Source: Streptomyces cavernae
GTDB lineage: Bacteria > Actinomycetota > Actinomycetes > Streptomycetales > Streptomycetaceae
Reading direction: 5' to 3'
Assembly: GCF_004023625.1 (NCBI RefSeq)
Contig: NZ_RPDJ01000017.1
Coordinates: 1 to 64,000 of the forward strand
Length of the DNA stretch: 64,000 bases
Within the stretch, counting starts at the first letter, position 1. Each line of letters begins with the position of its first letter. Below, one piece after another: positions 34,950 through 42,248 of this stretch. The position numbers and the translations under genes were made by a program. Below the pieces are notes generated by a model. It was given only the letters and a program-made list of their open reading frames with translations. It was not told where the DNA came from and searched no databases.

Positions 34950-36173
34950 ATGCACTCCTCCGCGGTCTTCCTCATCGAGTTCGGGGCCATCATCCTCGGC
35001 CTCGGACTGCTCGGCCGGTTCGCCGCCCGCTTCCGGTTCTCCCCCATCCCGCTGTATCTGCTGGCGGGGCTCGCCTTCGGCGAGGGAGGACTGCTGCCGC
35101 TGGGCGCCAGCGAGGAGTTCGTGGCGATCGGCGCCGAGATCGGCGTGATCCTGCTGCTGCTCATGCTGGGCCTGGAGTACACGGCGAGCGATCTGGTCTC
35201 CAACCTCAAGACGCAGTACCCGGCCGGTCTGGTGGACGCCGCCCTCAACGCGCTGCCCGGCGCGGCGATGGCACTGCTGCTCGGCTGGGGGCCCGTAGCC
35301 GCGGTGGTGCTCGCCGGTGTCACCTGGATCTCGTCGTCCGGGGTGATCGCCAAGGTCCTCGGCGACCTCGGCCGCCTCGGCAATCGCGAGACGCCCGTGG
35401 TGCTGAGCATCCTCGTCCTCGAAGACCTGTCGATGGCGGTCTATCTGCCGATCGTCACCGCGCTGCTGGCCGGTGCCGGGCTCGCGGCGGGCAGCCTGAC
35501 CCTGGCGATAGCGCTGGGCGTGGCCGGGCTGGTGCTGCTGCTCGCGCTGCGCTACGGACGGCACATCTCCCGCTTCGTCTCCAGCGACGACCCGGAGAAA
35601 CTGCTGCTGGTCGTCCTGGGGCTGACCCTGGTGGTCGCCGGGCTCGCCCAGCAACTGCAGGTGTCGGCGGCGGTGGGCGCGTTCCTGGTGGGCATCGCGC
35701 TGTCCGGGGAGGTCGCGGAGGGCGCGCACAGCCTGCTCGCCCCGCTGCGCGACCTGTTCGCCGCGGTGTTCTTCGTCTTCTTCGGACTGCACACCGATCC
35801 GGCCAGCATCCCGCCGGTGCTGCTGCCCGCGCTGGCCCTGTCGGTGGTCACCGCCGCCACGAAGATCGCCACCGGGTACTGGGCCGCGCGCCGCGCCGGG
35901 ATCTCGGAGAAGGGCCGCTGGCGGGCGGGCGGCACCCTGGTCGCCCGGGGCGAGTTCTCGATCGTGATCGCCGGCCTCGCGGTCACCGCCGGCATCGAAC
36001 CGTCCCTCGGCCCGCTGGCCACCGCCTACGTCCTGATCCTGGTGATCGTCGGCCCGCTGACGGCGCGTTACACCGAGCCGCTCGCGAGCCGGCTCGGCGC
36101 GCGCCGCCGGGCGTCCAAGGTCTCGTACGTACCCGAGGAGGAGCCGTACGAGACCGCGGACCGCCGGGCCTGA
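34950..36173 (+). CDS. CPA2-family cation:proton antiporter (KhtU-like)
   Basis: 407 residues, about 12-13 membrane helices from the start (FLIEFGAIILGLGLLGRFAA) to ~385. Family signatures include LYLLAGLAFGEGGLLPLG, VILLLLMLGLEYTASDL, TWISSSGVIAKVLGDLGRLG and the FLVGIALSGEVAEGA helix. It likely exchanges K+ or Na+ for protons under alkaline or methylglyoxal-type stress, with the preceding RCK_C subunit as regulator. No C-terminal TrkA domain is fused, matching the split KhtT/KhtU design. Confidence 0.9.
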   Translation: MHSSAVFLIEFGAIILGLGLLGRFAARFRFSPIPLYLLAGLAFGEGGLLPLGASEEFVAIGAEIGVILLLLMLGLEYTASDLVSNLKTQYPAGLVDAALNALPGAAMALLLGWGPVAAVVLAGVTWISSSGVIAKVLGDLGRLGNRETPVVLSILVLEDLSMAVYLPIVTALLAGAGLAAGSLTLAIALGVAGLVLLLALRYGRHISRFVSSDDPEKLLLVVLGLTLVVAGLAQQLQVSAAVGAFLVGIALSGEVAEGAHSLLAPLRDLFAAVFFVFFGLHTDPASIPPVLLPALALSVVTAATKIATGYWAARRAGISEKGRWRAGGTLVARGEFSIVIAGLAVTAGIEPSLGPLATAYVLILVIVGPLTARYTEPLASRLGARRRASKVSYVPEEEPYETADRRA

Positions 36174-36237
36174 CCCTCGGCACCGCCGGGCCTGGCTCAC
36201 TGGCGTCGCGCCCGGCTCGGGGCCGTCGGGCCCGGAC

Positions 36238-37494
36238 TCACCAGCGCGGTAGCCCGGGCTCGTACTCCGGGCGGACGCTCCGCATGTAACCGCTGTCGTC
36301 GCGGTCGCGGATGCCCGAGGTCAGGTACAGGCGGTGGAGGCGGTCCAGGGCCTCGGGGTCGAGCTCGACGCCGAGGCCGGGGCCGGTGGGGACCGCGACC
36401 GCGCCGTCCCGCAGTTCCAGGGCACCCGGGACGATCACCTCGTCGGCGGAGTTCCACGGGTAGTGGGTGTCGCAGGAGTGGTCGAGTCCCGGGAGCGTCG
36501 CCGCGACATGGGTCATGGCGGCCAGGCTGATGCCCAGGTGCGAGTTGGAATGCATGGACAGTGCGATGCCGAAGGCTTCGCACACGGCGGCCAGTTCCCG
36601 GGTACGCCGCAGCCCTCCCCAGTAGTGATGGTCCGTCAGAAGCACTTGTATCGCGTTCTGCTCGAGTGCCGGGCGGAGGTGTTCCCAGGCGATCACGCAC
36701 ATGTTGGTGGCCAGCGGCATCGGAGCCGTCCTCGCCACCTCCGCCATGCCCTCGATGCCGGCCGTCGGATCCTCCAGGTACTCGAGGACACCGTCCAGTT
36801 CATTGGCGACGTACTGTGAGGTGGACACCGTCCACGCCGTGTTGGGGTCGAGTCGCAGCGGCTGCCCCGGGAAGGCCTCCGCCAGGGCCCGGATCGCGGC
36901 GATCTCCTCGTCGGGCGGGAACACTCCGCCCTTGAGCTTGAACGACCTGAACCCGTACCGCTGTTGCATCACCCGTGCCTGCTCCACGATGCCGGCCGGG
37001 TCCAGCGCCGCACCCCAGTCGTCGCCGACGGCGGGGTCGCCGTCGAGCGCCGGGTGTTCGGCCCACTTGTAGAACAGGTACGCGGCGAAGGGCACCGCGT
37101 CACGGACCCTGCCGCCCAGCAGGTCGCTCACCGGGCGCCCGGTGAGCCGGCCCTGGGCATCCAGACAGGCCACCTCGATGGCCGAGGTGATCCAGCCGCG
37201 TTCGTGGGAACTGGGCTCGGTGGACCGCAGGGTCGCGTCGACGGCGGCCGAGACCGCGGTGGCCTGGAAGACGTCCATACCTACGACGGCCTTGGCGGCG
37301 GCTTGCAGCCGGGCCAGCCGGGCGGTGCCGCCCGGGGTCTCGCCGAGGCCCACCGTGCCGTCCTCCAGGACGAGTTGGAGGACACAGCGCAGCGCGAGCG
37401 GCTCATGCACGCCGCTTGCGTTGAGGAGCGGCGGGTCACGGAAGGCGATGGGGGTGACGATCAGTTCCCGGATCCGGGTGGCGGTCGTGGCCAT
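36238..37494 (-). CDS. gudD: Glucarate dehydratase (enolase superfamily)
   Basis: Dehydrates D-glucarate (or L-idarate) to 5-keto-4-deoxyglucarate, first step of aldarate use. 418 residues. Key enolase-superfamily features are the KxK catalytic motif in FRSFKLKGGVFPP, the metal ligands in LDPNTAW, YLEDPTAG and TNMCVI, and the C-terminal VLLTDHHYWGGLRRTREL and SMHSNSHLGISLA with the active-site His-Asp region. These are diagnostic of GlucD. No kdgD or gudP neighbour is present, so it may serve a pathway encoded elsewhere. ATG 37494. Confidence 0.9.
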   Translation of the reverse strand: MATTATRIRELIVTPIAFRDPPLLNASGVHEPLALRCVLQLVLEDGTVGLGETPGGTARLARLQAAAKAVVGMDVFQATAVSAAVDATLRSTEPSSHERGWITSAIEVACLDAQGRLTGRPVSDLLGGRVRDAVPFAAYLFYKWAEHPALDGDPAVGDDWGAALDPAGIVEQARVMQQRYGFRSFKLKGGVFPPDEEIAAIRALAEAFPGQPLRLDPNTAWTVSTSQYVANELDGVLEYLEDPTAGIEGMAEVARTAPMPLATNMCVIAWEHLRPALEQNAIQVLLTDHHYWGGLRRTRELAAVCEAFGIALSMHSNSHLGISLAAMTHVAATLPGLDHSCDTHYPWNSADEVIVPGALELRDGAVAVPTGPGLGVELDPEALDRLHRLYLTSGIRDRDDSGYMRSVRPEYEPGLPRW

Positions 37495-37554
37495 GCGTGA
37501 AGCTCCTCCAAAAGGTCGGCAGGGCGTTCGGGCGGCGCGTCACCGAACCGTGGA

Positions 37555-39225
37555 TCAGCTCGGCTTGCGGAACAGCAGGCGCAGTTCGTCAATCTTCAAC
37601 AGCCGGGCGAGGACGAGGTAGGTCAGGGCCAGGGTGATCGTTCCCGCGGTCAGGGCGAGTGCGGTGGGCCAGGTGCCGGAGCCCGCTGCGGCGGTGCAGG
37701 CGCGGGCGGCACTCCAGCCCAGCGCCGCGGCGGGGGCCGCGGCACACAGCAGTTTGGTGTGCGCGCGGCCCAGTGTTCCGTCGCCGATGCGGCCACCGAG
37801 CCTGCGGCGCAGCAGCCGTGCGGTGAGGAGGAGTCCGGCGAGGTAGGACAGGGTGTAGGCGCCCGCCATACCGGTCACCGCCCATCGCGCGGGCAGCAGC
37901 AGATGGCATGCGGTGGCCAGGGCGATGTTCACCCCGGCGATCCAGGTGGCCATGAGGAAGGGGGTGCGGGTGTCCTCGTGGGCGTAGAAGCCTCTCAGGA
38001 GCAGGTACTGGGCGGAGAACGGGATGAGTCCGGGGCCGAACGCCTGCAGCATGTGTCCGAGCGGCTCGGCGGATGCGGGGTCCGCCGCGCCGTGGGCGAA
38101 CAGCAGCGCGGAGATCTGCGGTCCGAGCGCGAGGAAGAGGAATCCGGCGGGCACGATGACGACGCCACTGACGCGCAGGGCGCGCGAGAGGTCCGCGCGC
38201 AGGTCCGGTACGCGGCCTTCGGCGGCGGCCTTGCTCATGCGGGGCAGCAACGCGGTCACCAGGGAGACGGTGACGATGGACTGGGGCAGCATCCAGATGG
38301 TGTGCGCGTAGACGTAGGCGGTGTAGCCCGCGCCGGAGTTCGGGAGTTCCTGGTCGACGGTGTTGGCGAAGTTGGTGACCACGGCCAGGGCGACCTGGTT
38401 GACCAGGACGAACAGCAGCGTCCACTTCGCCGCGCGGACGCTCGCGCCCAGACCCGTGCCGCGCCAGTCGAACCGGGGCCTGAGCCGGAACCCGGCCGCC
38501 CGCGCGAACGGGATCAGGGCCAGGGCCTGTACGGCGATGCCCGCCGTGGTGCCGATGCCCAGCAGCCGCACCTGGGTGTCGGTGATGTCCTCGACCCCTT
38601 CAGGGATGGTCATCATCCCCAGGTAGACGCCGAACATACCGATCAGCACGACGTTGTTGAGGACCGGCGTCCACATCATCGCGCCGAACTTCTCACGGGC
38701 GTTGAGGACCTGACCGTAGATGCCGAACAACCCGTAGAAGAAGATCTGCGGCAGCAGGAACCGGGCGAACGTCACCGTCAGCTCGAACTCCTGGTGCTTC
38801 TCCGGGGTGTCGCGCATATAGATGCCCACGATCCCCGGCGCCGCCCACACCGCGAGTGCCGTGCCGACCGCCAGCACGGTCACCACCAGGGTCACCAGAC
38901 GCTGTTCGTAGGCCACCCCGCCGTCGGGCCGGGTGGCCCTGGCCCGTACGAGCTGGGGTACGAGCACTGCGTTCAGCGCACCGCCGATCAGCAGCGTGTA
39001 CAGGCTCGTCGGAACGTTGTTGGCCGTGTTGTACGTGCTCGCCAGCAGCCCCGTGCCCAGGGCGGCGGCCTGCAGTACCTGACGGATCAGTCCGGTCGCG
39101 CGGGAGACCACCGTGCCCAGCGCCATCAGCAGCGACGCGCGGGCCGTCCCTCCTCCGGACGTCTCCGCGCTCCGCCCCCCGCGATCGGTCGTGGTCGCTG
39201 TCGTGCTTCCGGTCCCCTCCGTCAT
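37555..39225 (-). CDS. murJ: MurJ-type lipid II flippase
   Basis: 556-residue MATE-like (MOP superfamily) integral membrane protein with ~14 helices, expected to flip lipid II for cell-wall synthesis. Family features are the opening SLLMALGTVVSRATGLIRQV, TANNVPTSLYTLLIGGALNA, ARTRPDGGVAYEQR-type loops (here ATRPDGGVAYEQRLVTL), and FYAHEDTRTPFLMATWIAGV. The N-terminal ~30 residues are polar and Thr/Ser-rich. Streptomyces carry several paralogues, so this may be a secondary copy; no Mycobacterium-style kinase-like C-terminal extension is present. ATG 39225 is 14 bp past the methyltransferase stop, so the two are probably co-transcribed. Confidence 0.9.
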   Translation of the reverse strand: MTEGTGSTTATTTDRGGRSAETSGGGTARASLLMALGTVVSRATGLIRQVLQAAALGTGLLASTYNTANNVPTSLYTLLIGGALNAVLVPQLVRARATRPDGGVAYEQRLVTLVVTVLAVGTALAVWAAPGIVGIYMRDTPEKHQEFELTVTFARFLLPQIFFYGLFGIYGQVLNAREKFGAMMWTPVLNNVVLIGMFGVYLGMMTIPEGVEDITDTQVRLLGIGTTAGIAVQALALIPFARAAGFRLRPRFDWRGTGLGASVRAAKWTLLFVLVNQVALAVVTNFANTVDQELPNSGAGYTAYVYAHTIWMLPQSIVTVSLVTALLPRMSKAAAEGRVPDLRADLSRALRVSGVVIVPAGFLFLALGPQISALLFAHGAADPASAEPLGHMLQAFGPGLIPFSAQYLLLRGFYAHEDTRTPFLMATWIAGVNIALATACHLLLPARWAVTGMAGAYTLSYLAGLLLTARLLRRRLGGRIGDGTLGRAHTKLLCAAAPAAALGWSAARACTAAAGSGTWPTALALTAGTITLALTYLVLARLLKIDELRLLFRKPS

Positions 39226-39239
39226 CCCGTCAATCTATG

Positions 39240-40061
39240 TCATGTACGCAGTTGACGATCTCCGGACTCATGGGTCCGGCCGGTGTCCGGGCGGTGGGTG
39301 ACACGGATCTTCGACTGGCCGTGCGGGAGCCGCTCCCAGTCCTCCATGAACCGGGCGGCGAGACCGTGCTTCTCGGCCAGCGCGATGAGCGTCTCGGTGC
39401 GGTAGTAGAAGTCCTCCCGCAGGACCTGGTGCTCCTCGCCCTCGGTGCGGTCGAAGGTGAAGTCGAACCAGCCGCCGGGCGCCAGCACCCGGCCGATGCC
39501 GGCCAGGCACTCCTCGATGACCGGCAGCGGGGAGTGCGAGAAGACGCTGTGCGCGTGCACCACGTCGAAGTAGGCGTCGGGCAGGAACCGCAGCTTCAGA
39601 TCACGCACCGGGGTCAGGGTCGGGACCCGCTTCTGCAGCCCCATCTCGACGATCGTGTCCTGGGCCGCGGCGAGGATGTCCGGCGAGATGTCGACGCCGT
39701 AGTAGTGCCCCGGCTCCAGGTGCCGGATGAAGCGCCAGCCTCCCCGCAGGTTCCCGCACCCGATCTCCAGCATCCGGTGCTCCGGGCGCAGACCGTGCTC
39801 GATCAGGTAGTCGAACTGCATGGCCCCCAGTGCCAGCCACCGTTCGCGGTTGCGGCTGCCGACGGCGGCGTCCGGATCGACGCGGGTGTCCGAGCGCATC
39901 ACGGCACGGTAGTAGGCGATGTGGTCCGGGTACCGGTGGCGCAGCCAGGCGTCCCGGGCGACGCGGACCAGGTGGCGCGGCACCCGCTCGGGGTGGCGCA
40001 GTGCGTAGCCGATGCGGTGCCCGAGGGCGGCTCGGTTGACGGTGACGTTCTTGGCAGGCAC
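39240..40061 (-). CDS. Class I SAM-dependent methyltransferase
   Basis: 273 residues. The SAM-binding motif I is HRMLEIGCGNLRGGWRFI (~93-110), followed by GHYYGVDISPDIL (motif II acidic residue) and a DAYFDVVHAHSVFSHSPLPV segment (motif IV). The N-terminal ~75 residues (HRIGYALRHPERVPRHLVRV) are basic and could bind membrane lipids or polysaccharide. GTG 40061 is assigned by the start of conserved sequence. It heads a two-gene unit with murJ, which suggests a cell-envelope substrate, but this is inference. Divergent from a two-component system 250 bp away. Confidence 0.85.
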   Translation of the reverse strand: MPAKNVTVNRAALGHRIGYALRHPERVPRHLVRVARDAWLRHRYPDHIAYYRAVMRSDTRVDPDAAVGSRNRERWLALGAMQFDYLIEHGLRPEHRMLEIGCGNLRGGWRFIRHLEPGHYYGVDISPDILAAAQDTIVEMGLQKRVPTLTPVRDLKLRFLPDAYFDVVHAHSVFSHSPLPVIEECLAGIGRVLAPGGWFDFTFDRTEGEEHQVLREDFYYRTETLIALAEKHGLAARFMEDWERLPHGQSKIRVTHRPDTGRTHESGDRQLRT

Positions 40062-40311
40062 GCGGTTCTTCCTTCCCGGATGGGCGGGGCGGGGGCGGCA
40101 ATGCCGCCTGGCCCCGCGATGCTCGGTCCCAGCCTGGCCGCGGGGGCGGGGTTCCGGTTCGGTCCACCGGCTCCGTTCCGGGGACGGTCCGGGCGATACC
40201 CGTGTCAGCCGATCGGTTGATGCGCGCCCGGTCCGGGCGCGTTAGACACGGTAGGGCAAGCTGCGGTGCGTGGCACGGCAAGCGGGACTCGAGTGCGGGA
40301 GGAGGCCAGGG

Positions 40312-41559
40312 GTGCTGGAGGGTGTGCCCGGGTCCGGCGACCCCGACCGGCGGTGGCTGGCCGGGGTGATGCACGGTGCGTTCTTCCTGCTGCTGGGGTC
40401 CTCGCTGGTCCGGTTCCTGACCCGGGACCCGGGCGGGTCGCGTACCGCGTGGGTCGTGGGGTTGTTCGTCGTCTTCTGGCTGCTCTACGTCCTGGGACAG
40501 TTCCTCGCCCCGGCCCCGCCGCCGGGTGTCCGGCCGCGGGTCCGCCATCTGGTCTGGCTGGGCGCGGTGTCGGCCGTCTGGGTGGTGCTGCTGGTGCTCG
40601 CGCCGAGTGCCACGTGGTGCGCCATGCCGGTGCTCTTCGCCGGGCTGCACACGCTGCCGGCGCGTATCGCGGTGCCGCTGGTCGGCGTGCTCACCGCGCT
40701 GGTCGTCGCCTCCCAGATCCGGGTGTCCCAGGGATCGATCAACCCCAATATGGTGGTCGCCCCGCCGGCGATCGCCGCCGTCGCCACCGCGGTACTGGTC
40801 CATCTGCAGCGCCAGGCGGCCCGGCAGCGCCTCCTCATCGACGATCTGGTCCGCACCCGCCGCGATCTCGCCGCCACCGAACGGCGGGCGGGGGTCCTGG
40901 CGGAACGGCAGCGGCTGTCCGCGGAGATCCACGACACCCTCGCACAGGGTCTGTCCAGTCAGCGGATGCTGCTGCAGGCCGCCGAGCGTGTCTGGCGCAC
41001 GGACCCGGAGGCGGCCCGCGGGCATGTCCGGGACGCGGTCGCGATCACCTCCCACAGTCTCGCCGAGGCCCGCCGTTTCGTGCACGACCTGGCCCCGGCC
41101 GATCTCGCGGAGCGCAGCCTCCCGGAGGCTCTGGGCGCGCTCGCGGAACGCGAGAGCGGCCCGGGTCTGCGGGTGGACTTCCGGCTCGACGGCACACCGG
41201 CCCGGCTGCCGGAGCGGACCGAGGCGGCGTTGTTGCGCATCGCCCAGGGCGCGCTGGCCAACGTCCGCGAGCACGCCGCGGCGACCCGGGCCGCGCTGAC
41301 CCTTACCTGCCTCGACGACCAGATCTCGCTGGACGTCGCCGACAACGGCCGGGGCTTCGACGTGACCGCCCCGCGGCCCGCGCCCACCGGCGAACGGCAG
41401 CCGCCCCGGGGACACGGACTGCCGGCCATGCGCATCCGGGCCCGGCAGTCGGGCGGCACGTTCACCGTGGAGTCCACACCGGGCGAGGGCACGGTCGTGT
41501 CCGTGGCCCTCCCCCTGGCTCCCGGTGCGCCCGGGACGGAAAAGGAGCTCGCCTCATGA
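40312..41559 (+). CDS. Sensor histidine kinase (NarL-type system)
   Basis: 415 residues. Four to five membrane helices occupy ~12-165 (MHGAFFLLLGSSLVRFL, WVVGLFVVFWLLYVLGQFL, WLGAVSAVWVVLLVLA). A coiled stretch leads to the HisKA_3 phospho-acceptor His (~206) in RLSAEIHDTLAQGLSSQR. The ATPase region has ANVREHAAATRA (N box), VADNGRGFD and the GHGLPAMRIRARQ (G box). GTG 40312 is preferred over GTG 40270 because GGGAGGAGG sits 6 nt upstream. The stop overlaps the response-regulator ATG (ATGA). The signal sensed is probably membrane-associated; unknown. Confidence 0.92.
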   Translation: MLEGVPGSGDPDRRWLAGVMHGAFFLLLGSSLVRFLTRDPGGSRTAWVVGLFVVFWLLYVLGQFLAPAPPPGVRPRVRHLVWLGAVSAVWVVLLVLAPSATWCAMPVLFAGLHTLPARIAVPLVGVLTALVVASQIRVSQGSINPNMVVAPPAIAAVATAVLVHLQRQAARQRLLIDDLVRTRRDLAATERRAGVLAERQRLSAEIHDTLAQGLSSQRMLLQAAERVWRTDPEAARGHVRDAVAITSHSLAEARRFVHDLAPADLAERSLPEALGALAERESGPGLRVDFRLDGTPARLPERTEAALLRIAQGALANVREHAAATRAALTLTCLDDQISLDVADNGRGFDVTAPRPAPTGERQPPRGHGLPAMRIRARQSGGTFTVESTPGEGTVVSVALPLAPGAPGTEKELAS

Positions 41560-42194
41560 CTCCGGCCTCTGCCGGCCCGGTCCGGCTGCTGCTGTGCGAC
41601 GACCACGCCGTCGTGCGGGCGGGACTGCGCGCGTTGCTGTCCAGCACCGACGGCATCGAGGTGGTCGGTGAGGCGGGCAGCGGTGAGGAGGCGCTCGCGG
41701 TGGCCGAACGCGTCCGGCCCGACGTGGTGCTGATGGACCTTCAGCTCGGTGACGGAATGGACGGGGTGACGGCCACCCGGGAGCTGACCTCGGACGGGGG
41801 GCCGCGCGTGCTGGTGCTCACCATGTTCGACACCGACGCCGACATCGCCCGGGCCATCGAGGCCGGCGCCACCGGCTATCTCCTCAAGGCCGAACGGCCG
41901 GAGGAGTTGTTCGCGGCGATCCGTGACGCCGCCTCGGGCCGCAGCGCGCTGTCCGCACCGGTGGCGGACCGGCTGCTCGCCCGGATGCGCAGCCCGCGTC
42001 CCACGCTGTCCGGGCGCGAGCTGGACATCCTCGGTCAGCTGGCGCGCGGCCTGGGCAACCGGGAGATCGCCCGGACCCTGTTCATCAGCGAGGCGACGGT
42101 CAAGACCCACCTCGGGCGGATCTACACCAAGCTCGGGGTCGAGACCCGGGCGGGCGCGGTGGCCGTCGCGAAGGAGCGACGACTGCTGCCGTAG
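41556..42194 (+). CDS. NarL/FixJ-family response regulator
   Basis: 212 residues. Receiver domain ~8-125 with acidic pair DD (LLLCDDHAVVRAGL), phospho-acceptor Asp61 in DVVLMDLQLG and conserved Lys in YLLKAERPEEL. LuxR-type DNA-binding domain ~145-210 (LSGRELDILGQLARGLGNRE, then ISEATVKTHLGRIYTKLGV). ATG 41556 overlaps the kinase TGA, so they are translated together. Likely controls genes tied to the divergent methyltransferase/murJ unit or elsewhere; not determinable here. Confidence 0.94.
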   Translation: MTPASAGPVRLLLCDDHAVVRAGLRALLSSTDGIEVVGEAGSGEEALAVAERVRPDVVLMDLQLGDGMDGVTATRELTSDGGPRVLVLTMFDTDADIARAIEAGATGYLLKAERPEELFAAIRDAASGRSALSAPVADRLLARMRSPRPTLSGRELDILGQLARGLGNREIARTLFISEATVKTHLGRIYTKLGVETRAGAVAVAKERRLLP

Positions 42195-42200
42195 TCCCCG

Positions 42201-42228
42201 CTCGGGACGCGGACGGACGCGTCCCGAG
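42201..42228. terminator. Bidirectional hairpin between convergent genes
   Basis: CTCGGGACGCG and CGCGTCCCGAG form an 11-bp perfect stem around GACGGA, between the response-regulator stop (42194) and the GH127 stop (42249). Confidence 0.8.
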
Positions 42229-42248
42229 GCCGAACCGACGGATCGTCG